Assembly (NCBI RefSeq): GCF_003448965.1
Contig: NZ_QRGC01000009.1
Location: forward strand, 1-64,000
DNA length: 64,000 bases
From: Oceanicella sp. SM1341
Lineage (GTDB): Bacteria; Pseudomonadota; Alphaproteobacteria; Rhodobacterales; Rhodobacteraceae
Reading direction: 5' to 3'
Position 1 is the stretch's first letter. The number at the start of each line of letters is the position of its first letter. The translations under genes were made by a program, and so were the position numbers. The notes under the pieces are model-generated. The model had not been told where the DNA came from, did no database searches, and saw only the letters and a list, made by a program, of their open reading frames with translations. This document shows positions 23,821 through 34,242 of this stretch, piece by piece.

Positions 23821-25874
23821 GCCGCAGCCCTTTCGAGATGGAGGTTGCCCATGGTGTCGACACGCCCGCTCCAGCCGGGCAGCACCACGGTGGTGGTGTC
23901 GTCCTGCTCGACGATGGCGGGGCCGGCGAGCCGCGCGCCCGCCCCCAGCGCCTCGCGCCGGTAGACCGCGGCCTCCACCCAGGCGCCGCGGCGGAAGAGC
24001 GGGCGGCGGCCCGTGGGCGCCGGCTCCGGGTCTCCCTCCGGCCAGGAGGGGGCGGAGAGATCGGGCGTGAGGCCGATGACGGCGAGCCGGGCGGTGCCCA
24101 GCTCCACCTCGGCGCCCGCGTCGCGGAAGCCGTAGATGCGCTCATGCTCGCGGTGGAAGGCCTCGGCCACCGCGGCGGCGGAGAGCTCCACGCCCTCAAG
24201 CGACACGCGCAGCTCATAGGCCTGGCCGGTGTAGCGCATGTCGGCCGAGGGCTCGGAGCGCCGGCCGGTGATATGCGCGCCCTCGGCGTCGAGCCAGGCC
24301 TCCCCCTCGGCGCCGAGCGCGGCGAGCGTGTCGGCGAGGCCCCGGGCCGTGTCCGCGTCCAGCGGCTGGCGCAGGGAGCGCACGAAGTCGCGGCGCAGGT
24401 CGGCGCCCGCGGCCCCCATGGCGCAGAAGGTGCCGGCGGCGGGCGGGATGACGACACGGGCGATGCCCGCCTCCTCCGCCAGCAGGTTGGCATGGGTGGG
24501 CCCGGCGCCGCCGAAGGGCACGAGGGCGAAGCCCGCGGGGTCGAGCCCGCGGGCGGCGAGGGTCTTGTAGAGCTCGGTCGCCATGCCGGCGGTGGTGACG
24601 GCGAGCGCGCCCTCCGCCGCCGCCTGGGCCGCGTCCGGGCCCTTCAGCCCGATGCGCGCCGCGATGCCGCCGAGCGCCACCCGCGCCGCGGCGCCATCGA
24701 GCTGCATGCGCCCGCCGAGGAAGCCGGCAGGGTCGATGTAGCCCAGGGCGAGGTAGCAGTCGGTCACCGCCGGCTCGGTGCCGCCGCGGCCGTAGGAGAC
24801 CGGGCCGGGGGCGGCGCCCGCGCTGTGCGGGCCCACCTTCAGCACGTCGTGCTCGTCGACCCACACCACCGAGCCGCCGCCCGCGCCGATGGCGCTCACG
24901 TCGACCACCGGAAGGACCAGCGGCAGGCCGCCGATATCCGTACGCGTGGCAAGCTCGGGCGTGCCGGAGGAGGCGATGGCGATGTCGGACGAGGTGCCGC
25001 CCATGTCGAAGGTGATGATGCCGCCCACGCCGGCGGCGGCGGCGAGCCGCGCCGCCGCCATCACGCCCGAGGCCGGGCCGGAGAGCACCGTCTCCACCGG
25101 CCGCGCGGCGGCGGAGGCGAGCGAGAGCGAGCCTCCGTTCGAGGCGGTGACGAGGATCGGCGCGGTCACGCCATCGGCGGCGAGCCCCGCCTCGAGCCCG
25201 GCGAAATAGCGCTGCATCAGCGGCTGGATATAGGCGTTGAGGCAGGCGACGAGCGTGCGCTCGTATTCGCGGATCTCCGGCCAGATGGCCGCCGCCGAGG
25301 TGATGTCGAGCCCGCCGGCCGCGGCCGAGAGCTCGGCGGCCAGTGCCGCCTCCGCCTCCGGTGCCGCGTAGCCGTTCACGCAGACGAGGGCGGCCGCCTC
25401 CACCCCCGCCTCGCGCAGGGCGGCACCCAGCCGGGCGATCTCGCCGGGCCCGGGCGTGCGCGTGGCCTCGCCCCGGGGCGAGAAGCGCGCGCCGATCTCC
25501 AGCACCCGCAGGCGCGGCACCAGCGGCTCCTCCTTCGCGGCATGGAAATCGAAGGAGGAGGGCATGCGCGAGCGGGCGATCTCGAGGATGTCGCGGAAGC
25601 CTTCGGTGACCACGAGGGCGATCTTCGCGCCGCGGCGCTGGATGATGGCGTTGAGCCCGATGGTGGTGCCGTGCATCAGCGCCGCCACGCCCGAGGGCTC
25701 CAGCCCCGCGCGGGCGAGCAGGGCGCGCAGCCCCTCGATCAGCGCGCGGGAGGGCTCCTCCGGCGTGCTGGGCTCCTTGTAGTAGACAAGGCTGCCGTCG
25801 CGCGGGTCGGAGAGCACGAAATCGGTGAATGTCCCGCCGACATCGATGCCGATGCGCGCGCCTTCAGTGGTCAT
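23817..25874 (-). CDS. hyuA: Hydantoinase/oxoprolinase A subunit
   Basis: 685-residue HyuA-family protein with an ASKHA-type ATP-binding fold. IGIDVGGTFTDFVL near residue 9 is the phosphate-binding motif, GTTIGLNAIIQRRGAKIALV follows near residue 70, and FDMGGTSSDIA near residue 300 is the second nucleotide motif. It couples ATP use to ring opening together with HyuB. It follows the ABC ATPase gene after 78 bases and is probably expressed from the promoter at 27124-27152. Confidence 0.93.
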   Translation of the reverse strand: MTTEGARIGIDVGGTFTDFVLSDPRDGSLVYYKEPSTPEEPSRALIEGLRALLARAGLEPSGVAALMHGTTIGLNAIIQRRGAKIALVVTEGFRDILEIARSRMPSSFDFHAAKEEPLVPRLRVLEIGARFSPRGEATRTPGPGEIARLGAALREAGVEAAALVCVNGYAAPEAEAALAAELSAAAGGLDITSAAAIWPEIREYERTLVACLNAYIQPLMQRYFAGLEAGLAADGVTAPILVTASNGGSLSLASAAARPVETVLSGPASGVMAAARLAAAAGVGGIITFDMGGTSSDIAIASSGTPELATRTDIGGLPLVLPVVDVSAIGAGGGSVVWVDEHDVLKVGPHSAGAAPGPVSYGRGGTEPAVTDCYLALGYIDPAGFLGGRMQLDGAAARVALGGIAARIGLKGPDAAQAAAEGALAVTTAGMATELYKTLAARGLDPAGFALVPFGGAGPTHANLLAEEAGIARVVIPPAAGTFCAMGAAGADLRRDFVRSLRQPLDADTARGLADTLAALGAEGEAWLDAEGAHITGRRSEPSADMRYTGQAYELRVSLEGVELSAAAVAEAFHREHERIYGFRDAGAEVELGTARLAVIGLTPDLSAPSWPEGDPEPAPTGRRPLFRRGAWVEAAVYRREALGAGARLAGPAIVEQDDTTTVVLPGWSGRVDTMGNLHLERAAA

Positions 25875-25952
25875 GTCCGGTCCTCATCATCATTCCGGGT
25901 CTCGTGCGGCCAGCTCGCCCCACCCGTACATCCGACCTGTTCATCGAGCGTT

Positions 25953-27044
<1,092 letters not shown>

Positions 27045-27114
27045 GGCCCGGACCTCCGGTGGATTGGCTCTGCAGGGGGGCTGACACGCGGATTTCACCT
27101 TTCTCGCTGTGGTT

Positions 27115-27126
27115 TGTAGCGCTACA
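27115..27126. promoter_or_regulatory. LacI-type operator (TGTAGCGCTACA)
   Basis: A perfect 12-bp palindrome with the central CG typical of LacI-family sites. It lies between the divergent LacI gene (27240) and the hyu/ABC operon (27044), and overlaps the putative -10 of the minus-strand promoter, consistent with repression. Confidence 0.78.
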
Positions 27127-27152
27127 GTCACGGGGAATCGGAGAAGTGTCAA
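27124..27152 (-). promoter_or_regulatory. Candidate promoter of the hyu/ABC operon
   Basis: On the minus strand, a perfect -35 TTGACA (27152-27147) is followed after 17 bases by GACTGT (27129-27124), a weak -10 that overlaps the LacI-type palindrome. Confidence 0.5.
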
Positions 27153-27239
27153 CCCGGCGACCCCGCCGGAGCGGCCCGCGGGAGGGCGGAAAATGCGGCA
27201 AATCGGGCAGGACACGGTGCGCGCGGAGGGCCGGCGCAC

Positions 27240-28268
27240 ATGAGCGGTGCCGGCCGCAACGGCGCGGGCGGTGGCGGCAGCCGGGCCACGATGCAGCGCG
27301 TGGCCGCGGCGGCGGGCGTCTCGCCGATGACGGTGTCCAACACCTTCCGCTATCCCGAGCGCGTGCAGGAGGAGACGCGGGCCCGCGTGCTCGCGGTCGC
27401 GGCCGAGCTCGGCTACGTGCCAAATCTCGCCGCCGGCCACCTCGCCTCCGGCTCGAGCCGGGTGGTGGGGGCGATCATCCCCTCGATCCGCAACTCGAGC
27501 TTCTACCGCTACGTGCGCGGCCTGCAGGACGCGGCCGCCGAACAGGGCCACGAGGTGATGATATCCCTCGCCGACGACGCCGAGCAGGAGCTGGCGGCGG
27601 TGCGCACCTTCATGGGCTGGCGGGCGGCAGGCATCGTGCTGGTGGGCTCCGAGCACCACGCCGAGACCGCCGCCCTGCTGCGCGCCGCGCGCATGCCCAC
27701 GGTGGAGACCTGGGTGCGCCGCGGAGCGATCGACATGTGCGTGGGCTTCTCGGTGGAGGAGGCGACGCGGCAGATGGTGCGCCACCTCGTGGCGCGCGGG
27801 CGCCGGCAGATCGGCTTCATCGGCTACTCGGGGGGCGTGGCGCGCCGCTTCGCCGACCGGCTCGCCGCCTTCCGCGACGAACTCGGCGCCGCGGGGCTGG
27901 CCGCCGGGCTCGACTACATGGCCCACGAGGCCGACGGTTTCGCCGCCGGCAAGCAGGCGCTCGAGGCGCTGCTCACCCGCGCGCCCGGGCTCGACGGGGT
28001 GATCTGCGCCACCGACGTGATCGCGGGCGGGGTGATCTTTGCCTGCCAGCGTCGCGGCATCGACGTGCCGGGGCAGCTCGCCGTCACCGGCTGGGGCGAC
28101 TACGAGATCGCCTCCGAGATCGTGCCGAGCCTCACCACCGTGCGGCCGCGCACCCGCGACATGGGCCGCACCGCCATAGAGCTGCTCCTCTCGGGGCGCG
28201 AAGCCGGCGGCCCGCCGCCCCCCCCGCGCGACGTGGGCTTCGAGCTCGTGTGCCGCGAGAGCACCTGA
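27240..28268 (+). CDS. LacI family transcriptional regulator
   Basis: 342-residue repressor. The N-terminal helix-turn-helix (MQRVAAAAGVSPMTVSNTFRYPERV, residues about 18-42) is followed by the hinge-like GYVPNLAAGHLASG and a periplasmic-binding-protein-type ligand domain (VGAIIPSI onward). It is divergent from the hyu/ABC operon, with a perfect palindrome between them, and is most likely that operon's repressor. The TAXI transporter gene downstream (116 bases) is on the same strand but has its own gap and ribosome binding site. LacI regulators usually sense sugars, so control of a hydantoinase operon would be slightly unusual. Confidence 0.92.
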   Translation: MSGAGRNGAGGGGSRATMQRVAAAAGVSPMTVSNTFRYPERVQEETRARVLAVAAELGYVPNLAAGHLASGSSRVVGAIIPSIRNSSFYRYVRGLQDAAAEQGHEVMISLADDAEQELAAVRTFMGWRAAGIVLVGSEHHAETAALLRAARMPTVETWVRRGAIDMCVGFSVEEATRQMVRHLVARGRRQIGFIGYSGGVARRFADRLAAFRDELGAAGLAAGLDYMAHEADGFAAGKQALEALLTRAPGLDGVICATDVIAGGVIFACQRRGIDVPGQLAVTGWGDYEIASEIVPSLTTVRPRTRDMGRTAIELLLSGREAGGPPPPPRDVGFELVCREST

Positions 28269-28384
28269 GACGGCGGAACCAATGGGCGGATTTCCGCCAA
28301 CGGCTGTTGAGCGCGCGCGCAAGGACGGTTAATCAGGGAAACCGACCGGCACTCGATGCCCAAAGCCATCAAGGGGATATCCTC

Positions 28385-29395
28385 ATGACCTTCGCCCGTC
28401 TCAAGACCCTCGGCGCCGCGCTGGCCGCGGCCGTGCTGGTGGCCGGCGCCGCCAGCGCCCAGGCGCCGCAGTTCTTCCGCATCGGCACCGGCGGCACCGC
28501 CGGCACCTACTACCCGATCGGCGGCCTGATCGCGAACGCCATCTCCAACCCGCCGGGCTCGCGCCCCTGCTCCGAGGGCGGCTCCTGCGGCGTGGAAGGG
28601 CTGATCGCCACCGCGCTCGCCGCGAACGGCTCGGTCGCCAACGTGAACGCCATCGGCGCCGGCACGCTGGAATCGGGTTTCTCGCAGTCCGATGTCGCCA
28701 CCTGGGCCCAGACCGGCACCGGCATCTGGGAAGGCCGCGAGCCGGTGGAGAAGCTGCGCGCCATCGCCAATCTCTACCCCGAGTCGATCCACCTCGTGGC
28801 CGCCGCCTCGGCCGGCATCTCCTCCGTGGCCGACCTGAAGGGCAAGCGTGTCTCGCTCGACGAGCCGGGCTCGGGCACCCTGGTCGACGCCCGCATCATC
28901 CTCGGCGCCTACGGCCTCACCGAGGATGACGTGGAAGCGGCCTTCCTGAAGCCCGACCAGGCCGCCGACCGCATGCGCGACGGCGCGATGGACGCCTTCT
29001 TCTTCGTGGGCGGCTTCCCGGCCGGCGCCATCGCCGAGCTCGCCTCCCAGGCCGAGATCACCCTGGTGCCGATCTCCGGCGACGAGGCCGCCGGCATCAC
29101 CTCCGAGTACACGTTCTTCGCCAGCCACGTGGTGCCCGGCGGCACCTACGAGGGCGTGCCGGACGACACCGAGACCCTCTCGGTGGGCGCGCAGTGGATC
29201 ACCAGCGCCGACCAGCCGGAAGAGCTGATCTACGAGATCACCAAGGCGCTGTGGAACGAGAACACCCGCAAGCTGCTCGACAACGGCCACTCCAAGGGCA
29301 AGTCGATCACCGCCGAGACCGCCCTCGACGGCGTGGGCATCCCGCTGCACCCGGGCGCCGAGCGCTACTACAAGGAAGCCGGCCTGCTGAAGTAA
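28385..29395 (+). CDS. TAXI family TRAP transporter substrate-binding protein
   Basis: 336-residue periplasmic receptor with a signal peptide (about 1-25, ending ASA). FRIGTGGTAGTYYPIGG near residue 31 is the hallmark of the TAXI family (immunogenic protein/glutamate-type TRAP receptors). LYPESIHLVAAASAGISSVADLKGKRVSLDEPGSGT follows the family pattern. GGGG precedes the ATG. It partners with the fused permease immediately downstream. TAXI receptors often bind dicarboxylates or amino acids; the ligand here is not determined. Confidence 0.94.
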   Translation: MTFARLKTLGAALAAAVLVAGAASAQAPQFFRIGTGGTAGTYYPIGGLIANAISNPPGSRPCSEGGSCGVEGLIATALAANGSVANVNAIGAGTLESGFSQSDVATWAQTGTGIWEGREPVEKLRAIANLYPESIHLVAAASAGISSVADLKGKRVSLDEPGSGTLVDARIILGAYGLTEDDVEAAFLKPDQAADRMRDGAMDAFFFVGGFPAGAIAELASQAEITLVPISGDEAAGITSEYTFFASHVVPGGTYEGVPDDTETLSVGAQWITSADQPEELIYEITKALWNENTRKLLDNGHSKGKSITAETALDGVGIPLHPGAERYYKEAGLLK

Positions 29396-29426
29396 GCGCG
29401 GCCGCGCTCCCCTGACGCCGACCCCG

Positions 29427-29455
29427 CGGCCCGCGCTCCCTCGCGCGGGCCGTTT
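29427..29455 (+). terminator. Intercistronic terminator-like hairpin
   Basis: A perfect 10-bp stem (CGGCCCGCGC with GCGCGGGCCG, 6-base loop) followed by TTT. It lies between the receptor gene and its permease gene, where partial termination would give more receptor than permease. Confidence 0.65.
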
Positions 29456-29486
29456 GCGCACCATCCTCTCGAAAAGGGTTCCAGAG

Positions 29487-31583
29487 ATGGCAACCGACCC
29501 CTCGCGCCCCTCCGCGCAGACCGACCCCGTCGCCCGGGACGAGGCTATCACCGAGGCGCAGATGAAGGAGCTCGAGGAGCGCTTCGACCCCGAAGTGCGC
29601 TTCCGCCCCCTGGGCCCCACCCTTGGCTGGGTGGCGGCGGGGCTGCTCTTCATCCTCGCCTGCTACCATTACTACACCGCCGGCTTCGGCATTCCGCGCG
29701 CCGCCACGCATCGCGGCACGCATCTCGCCTTCACCATCGCGCTCACCTTCCTCTCCTTCGCGGCCTGGGGCCGGGGCGAGGCGCGGCGCAATTCGCTGCT
29801 CGCCCCCCTCGGCCTGCCGCTGAGCGACTGGGTGCTGGCCCTCGCCGGCGCCGCCGCGGCGCTCTACGTGCCCTGGATCTTCGACGACCTCGCCTTCCGC
29901 GTCGGAAACCCGCTGCCGATCGACATCCTCATGGGCACCATCCTGATCGTGGTGCTGCTCGAGGCCACGCGCCGCGCCATGGGCTGGCCGCTGCCGGTGA
30001 TCGCGCTGTGCTTCCTCGCCTATGCCTATTTCGGCCGCTCCATGCCCGGCGTGCTCACCCACCCCGGCGCCGACTGGACCGGCATCGTCAACCATCTCTA
30101 CCTCACCTCGCAGGGCATCTACGGCACCGCGCTGGGGGTGATCTCGACCTACGTGTTCCACTTCGTGCTGTTCGGCGTGCTCGCCACGCGCATCGGGCTG
30201 GGGCAGCTCTTCATCGACCTCGCCTCGGCACTCGCCGGGCGCTACGCCGGCGGGCCGGCGAAGGTGTCGGTGATCTCCTCGGCCATGCTGGGCTCGATCT
30301 CCGGCTCCTCCATCGCCAACACGGTCACCACCGGCGCGCTCACCATCCCGGCGATGATCCGCATCGGCTACCCGCGCCACTTCGCGGCCGCGGTGGAGGC
30401 CGCCTCCTCGACCGGCGGGCAGATCACGCCGCCGGTGATGGGCGCCGTCGCCTTCCTGATGATCGAATACCTCGGCGTGCCGCTCACCACCATCCTCACC
30501 GCGGCCCTGGTGCCGGCCTTCATGCATTTCTTCGGCGTGCTGGTGCAGGTGCACCTGGAGGCCCGCCGCCGCGGCCTGCGCGGCCTCACGAAGGCCGAGC
30601 TGCCCGACGCCTGGGCGGTGTTCCGGCGTGACTGGCTCACCACCGTGCCGCTGATCCTGCTGGTGGCGGTGCTGCTCTCGGGGCGCACGCCCTATTCCGC
30701 CGCCTTCTGGGGCATCACCGCCTGCATCGTGGTGCTGATCATCCAGAACCTGATGCGCCACGCCCCGAAGGACGCGGCGAAGCGCGTGGTGGAAGAGGTT
30801 TTCCAGGGCTTCGTGCTGGGGGCGAAATATTCGCTCTCCGTCACCGCCGCGGCTGCCCTCGTGGGGGTGATCATCGGCGTGGTGACGCTCACGGGCGTGG
30901 GCTTCAAGATCGCCTACATGGTGACCTCGGTGGCCGCGGAATGGGCCGGCGTGGTGTCGACCTGGCTGGCGGTGCTGCCCTTCGAGATCATGGACACCAT
31001 GACCCTCACCCTGCTGTTCACCCTGATCATGACCGCCTTCGTGTGCATCCTGATGGGCTGCGGCATCCCCACCACGGCGAACTACCTGATCATGATCGCG
31101 GTGGCCGCGCCCATCCTCTCCATGCTCGGGGTGCAGCCGCTGGTGGCGCATTTCTTCGTGTTCTACTACGGGGTGCTGGCCGACATCACGCCACCCGTGG
31201 CGCTCGCGGCCTATGCTGCCGCCGGCATCGCCAACGCGAACGCCTTCAAGGCCGGCAACACCGCCTTCCGGCTGGGCATGGGCAAGGCGCTAGTGCCCTT
31301 CGTGTTCGTGTTCTCGCCCTCGCTGCTGCTGGTGACGGAGGGGTTCACCTGGAGCGAGTTCATCCTCGCCACCGGCGGGGCGATGCTGGGCATCTGGGCA
31401 CTCTCCGCCGCCTTCGCGGACTGGCTCTTCGCGCCCCTCTACGCGCTGGAGCGCGCGCTGCTGGCCGTGGCCGCCATCCTGCTGGTGGCGCCCGACCTCT
31501 ACGCCACGCTCATCGGCCTCGCGCTGATCGCGCCCATCGCGGCGCGCCAGCTGCTCGGCCGCGGCTCGCCCGGCGCGGCCTGA
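29487..31583 (+). CDS. TRAP transporter fused permease (DctQM type, TAXI-linked)
   Basis: 698-residue membrane protein joining the small and large TRAP permease domains. The first four or so spans (residues about 40-160) correspond to DctQ; the rest is DctM-like, with SGSSIANTVTTG near residue 270 and STGGQITPPVMGAVAFLM near residue 305. Such fusions are usual for TAXI systems. Start chosen at ATG 29487 (MATDPSRP) rather than an upstream codon within the terminator region. It has the normal length, with no sign of damage. Confidence 0.93.
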   Translation: MATDPSRPSAQTDPVARDEAITEAQMKELEERFDPEVRFRPLGPTLGWVAAGLLFILACYHYYTAGFGIPRAATHRGTHLAFTIALTFLSFAAWGRGEARRNSLLAPLGLPLSDWVLALAGAAAALYVPWIFDDLAFRVGNPLPIDILMGTILIVVLLEATRRAMGWPLPVIALCFLAYAYFGRSMPGVLTHPGADWTGIVNHLYLTSQGIYGTALGVISTYVFHFVLFGVLATRIGLGQLFIDLASALAGRYAGGPAKVSVISSAMLGSISGSSIANTVTTGALTIPAMIRIGYPRHFAAAVEAASSTGGQITPPVMGAVAFLMIEYLGVPLTTILTAALVPAFMHFFGVLVQVHLEARRRGLRGLTKAELPDAWAVFRRDWLTTVPLILLVAVLLSGRTPYSAAFWGITACIVVLIIQNLMRHAPKDAAKRVVEEVFQGFVLGAKYSLSVTAAAALVGVIIGVVTLTGVGFKIAYMVTSVAAEWAGVVSTWLAVLPFEIMDTMTLTLLFTLIMTAFVCILMGCGIPTTANYLIMIAVAAPILSMLGVQPLVAHFFVFYYGVLADITPPVALAAYAAAGIANANAFKAGNTAFRLGMGKALVPFVFVFSPSLLLVTEGFTWSEFILATGGAMLGIWALSAAFADWLFAPLYALERALLAVAAILLVAPDLYATLIGLALIAPIAARQLLGRGSPGAA

Positions 31584-31588
31584 CACAC

Positions 31589-31613
31589 GGGCGGGGCCCT
31601 CGCGGCCCCGCCC
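31589..31613 (+). terminator. Hairpin after the TAXI TRAP operon
   Basis: A 10-bp perfect stem (GGGCGGGGCC with GGCCCCGCCC) and 5-base loop, starting six bases after the permease stop. It has no T-tract but is well placed as the operon's terminator. Confidence 0.55.
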
Positions 31614-31639
31614 ATACGCCTTTCCGCATATCACCGCTT

Positions 31640-31657
31640 TATACGCCCTGTCGTATA
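31640..31657. promoter_or_regulatory. Inverted repeat ahead of hipBA, candidate HipB operator
   Basis: TATACG at 31640-31645 and CGTATA at 31652-31657, separated by six bases, form a perfect inverted repeat about 50 bases upstream of the hipB start. HipB-type antitoxins autoregulate through such paired half-sites. The half-site resembles the GntR regulon motif, but the spacing is different. Confidence 0.5.
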
Positions 31658-31705
31658 TTGACGAATGATCCGCCTTCGCGTATGAACCCGCGCGGAGGTG
31701 CCGCG

Positions 31706-31957
31706 ATGGACCAGCTTCTCAGAACCCCCCAGCAGATCGGCGCCGCCATCCGGCGCCGGCGCCGCGCGCTCGGCCTCAGCCAGGCCGAGCTCGGCGCGCG
31801 CACCGGGCTGCGCCAGGCCACGATCTCCTCGGTCGAGGCGGGGGAGGCGGGCACGCGCCTCGCCACGATCTGCGAGCTGATGGCCGCCCTCGGGCTCGAG
31901 CTCAGCCTCCGCCCGCGCACGGCCGACGAGGGCCCGTCGCTCGAAAGCCTGTTCTGA
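31706..31957 (+). CDS. HipB-like antitoxin, Xre-type helix-turn-helix
   Basis: 83-residue DNA-binding protein. The helix-turn-helix is LGLSQAELGARTGLRQATISSVEAG (residues about 25-50), with the usual C-terminal beta strand LGLELSLRPR. It pairs with the HipA kinase encoded one base downstream and should repress the operon and hold the toxin inactive. I chose ATG 31706, with GGAGG seven bases before it, over an in-frame ATG at 31682 that lacks one. Confidence 0.88.
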   Translation: MDQLLRTPQQIGAAIRRRRRALGLSQAELGARTGLRQATISSVEAGEAGTRLATICELMAALGLELSLRPRTADEGPSLESLF

Positions 31958-31958
31958 C

Positions 31959-33272
31959 ATGGCGCGCCGCCCCGCGCATGCCCCGCTCGCGGTGCTGGTG
32001 AACGGCCGCCGGGCCGGCCGGCTCACCCGCGCCGCCTCCGGCGCGGTGAGCTTTGCCTATGCGCCCGAATGGCTGGGCTGGGAGGCGGCCTTCCCGGTGT
32101 CGCTCTCGCTGCCCCTGCGCGAGGAGGTGTTCTCCGGCGCCCCGGTGCTCGCCGTGTTCGACAACCTGCTGCCCGATGCCGCCCCGGTGCGCGCCCGGGT
32201 GGCCGAGCGGGTGGGGGCGGCGGGCACCGACCCGTTCAGCCTGCTTTCCGCCCTCGGCGCCGATTGCGTGGGCGCGCTGCAGTTCCTGCCCGAGACGACC
32301 GCGCCCGGGCCCGCCGGCGCCATCTCCGGCCGCCCGGTGTCGGAGGCCGAGGTGGCCCACCTGCTGCGCAACCTCGCCGCCGCCCCGCTCGGCCTCGGGC
32401 CGGAGGCGGAGTTCCGCATCTCGCTCGCCGGCGCGCAGGAGAAGACCGCGCTGCTGTTCCATGACGGCCAGTGGCAGGTGCCGCATGGCACCACCGCCAC
32501 CACCCACATCCTCAAGCCGCAGATCGGCCGGCTGCCCGGCGGCATCGACCTCAGCGACAGCGTGGAGAACGAATATCTCTGCCTTCGCCTCACCGCGGCG
32601 CTCGGCCTGCCCTCGGCCCGGGCCGAGATCGCCGATTTCGAGGAGATGCGCACCCTGGTGGTGGAGCGCTTCGACCGGCTGCAGGCCGCCGACGGCCGGC
32701 TGCTGCGCCTGCCGCAGGAGGATTTCTGCCAGGCGCTCGGCGTGCCGCCGGCGCGCAAGTACCAGTCGGAGGGCGGCCCGGGGCTGGTGGAGATGCTGCG
32801 CCTGCTGCTGGGCGCCGACCGGCCGGAGGAGGACCGCCTGCGCCTGCTGCGCGCCGCCCTCGTCTTCTGGCTCCTGGGCGCGACCGACGGGCACGCGAAG
32901 AACTTCAGCCTGTTCCTGCGCCCCGGCGGGCGCTTCGGCCTCGCCCCGCTCTACGACGTGCTGAGCGCGGAGCCCGCGCTGGCGGCGGGCGACATCCGGC
33001 GGCGGCAGTTCCGCCTCGCCATGTCGGCCGGCCGGGCGCGGCACTACCTGGTGGAGGAGATCATGCCCCGCCACTTCGCCCAGACCGCCGCCGAGGCCGG
33101 GCTGGGGCCGGGCCTGCTCACCCCGGTGATCGAGGAGCTGGCCGACACCGCGCTTGCCCGCGCCGACACGGTGTTCGCCGCCCTGCCGCCGGGCTTTCCC
33201 GAGCCGCTCGCCGCCGCCCTGCGCGCCGGGCTCGCCCGCCGGGCGGAGCGGCTCACCGCCGCTGCGCATTGA
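31959..33272 (+). CDS. HipA-family serine/threonine kinase toxin
   Basis: 437-residue HipA-like kinase. SLAGAQEKTALL (Ser155 in the autophosphorylation loop), GATDGHAKNFS (Asp310, catalytic) and PLYDVLSA (Asp333, metal binding) are intact, so the kinase should be active. E. coli HipA phosphorylates glutamyl-tRNA synthetase and induces dormancy; whether this one has the same target is unknown. The start lies one base after the hipB stop. The pair is bounded by housekeeping-like genes and could be a small inserted module, but no mobility genes flank it. Confidence 0.92.
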   Translation: MARRPAHAPLAVLVNGRRAGRLTRAASGAVSFAYAPEWLGWEAAFPVSLSLPLREEVFSGAPVLAVFDNLLPDAAPVRARVAERVGAAGTDPFSLLSALGADCVGALQFLPETTAPGPAGAISGRPVSEAEVAHLLRNLAAAPLGLGPEAEFRISLAGAQEKTALLFHDGQWQVPHGTTATTHILKPQIGRLPGGIDLSDSVENEYLCLRLTAALGLPSARAEIADFEEMRTLVVERFDRLQAADGRLLRLPQEDFCQALGVPPARKYQSEGGPGLVEMLRLLLGADRPEEDRLRLLRAALVFWLLGATDGHAKNFSLFLRPGGRFGLAPLYDVLSAEPALAAGDIRRRQFRLAMSAGRARHYLVEEIMPRHFAQTAAEAGLGPGLLTPVIEELADTALARADTVFAALPPGFPEPLAAALRAGLARRAERLTAAAH

Positions 33273-33366
33273 CCGGGCGGGCCTGCGCCCTAGTCTCCCT
33301 GCGAGCGCCTGCCCGGGCCATCGCCGCCGGGCGCGGGCCATCGAGTGACCACAGGGAGACACGTCC

Positions 33367-34242
33367 ATGCCGCTTCGCCTCACGCTCCGCACCCCGCTGC
33401 GCAACGGCCTCTTCGCCGCTCTCGGGCTGGGCCTGCTCGGAGGATGCGCCGGCACGAACGTGAACACGCTGAACGCCGCCGTGGCCGGGGCCAGCGCCCT
33501 CGCGCAGGGCGACGCCACCGTCTCCGAGCAGCGCGACCTCGGCCAGGCGGCGGCCCGCGAAACCCTGCAGGAATACCAGCGCAGCCCGGACCGCAAGCTG
33601 GAGGCCAAGCTCACCCGCATCGTCGACAAGATCGCAAGCGCGAACGGGCTCGACACCTTCGACTGGCAGGTGGTGCTGCTCGAATCCGGCCAGGTGAACG
33701 CCTTCACCCCGGGCGGCGGCTACATCTTCGTGGAGGACGGCCTCATCGCGCAGGCCAGCACCGAGGCGATGATGGCCATGGTGCTGGCGCACGAGATGGC
33801 GCATGTGCAGCGCGCCCACCCGGCCGACGGCATGCGCGACCGCACCGCCATCGTCGCCGGGGCGAGCGCGCTGTCGGGCTACCTCGGCGGCCAGGCCGGC
33901 GGCCTCTCCTCCGCCGCGGTGGACCAGGCGATGCAGTATGTCACCCTCGCCGCGGTCAACGGCTACGGCCGCGACAAGGAGGCCGAGGCCGACGATGTCG
34001 GCTTCGCCTACTACGTGAAGGCGGGCTACAAGCCCTCCGCCGCGCCGCGCATCTTCCAGCGCTTCGCCCGGCTCAACGGCACCCAGCCCGCGCTCACGCA
34101 TTTCTTCCACGGCAGCCACCCGCAGTCGGACGACCGGGCGCGGCGCATCTCGCAGCTCGTGGCGCAGCTCCCCGCCGGCCGGCGCGACCGCGGCATCGAC
34201 CAGACCGACGACTGGAAGCGCCTCACCGCCTCCTATCGCTGA
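33367..34242 (+). CDS. M48 family zinc metalloprotease, lipoprotein
   Basis: 291-residue periplasmic peptidase anchored as a lipoprotein: a hydrophobic leader ends in the lipobox LLGGC (Cys27). The zinc motif HEMAH lies near residue 141, and the downstream glutamate is probably in DKEAEADDVGFAYY near residue 205. Relatives (BepA/LoiP type) take part in outer-membrane protein quality control. GGGAGA precedes the ATG. The gene ends by overlapping the convergent acvB-like gene by ten bases. Confidence 0.91.
   Translation: MPLRLTLRTPLRNGLFAALGLGLLGGCAGTNVNTLNAAVAGASALAQGDATVSEQRDLGQAAARETLQEYQRSPDRKLEAKLTRIVDKIASANGLDTFDWQVVLLESGQVNAFTPGGGYIFVEDGLIAQASTEAMMAMVLAHEMAHVQRAHPADGMRDRTAIVAGASALSGYLGGQAGGLSSAAVDQAMQYVTLAAVNGYGRDKEAEADDVGFAYYVKAGYKPSAAPRIFQRFARLNGTQPALTHFFHGSHPQSDDRARRISQLVAQLPAGRRDRGIDQTDDWKRLTASYR

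Noticed and set aside
31640-31657. A fifth GntR regulon site ahead of hipB
   Set aside because: The half-sites are similar (TATACG/CGTATA) but separated by six bases, unlike the fixed 13-bp site; HipB autoregulation explains it better.
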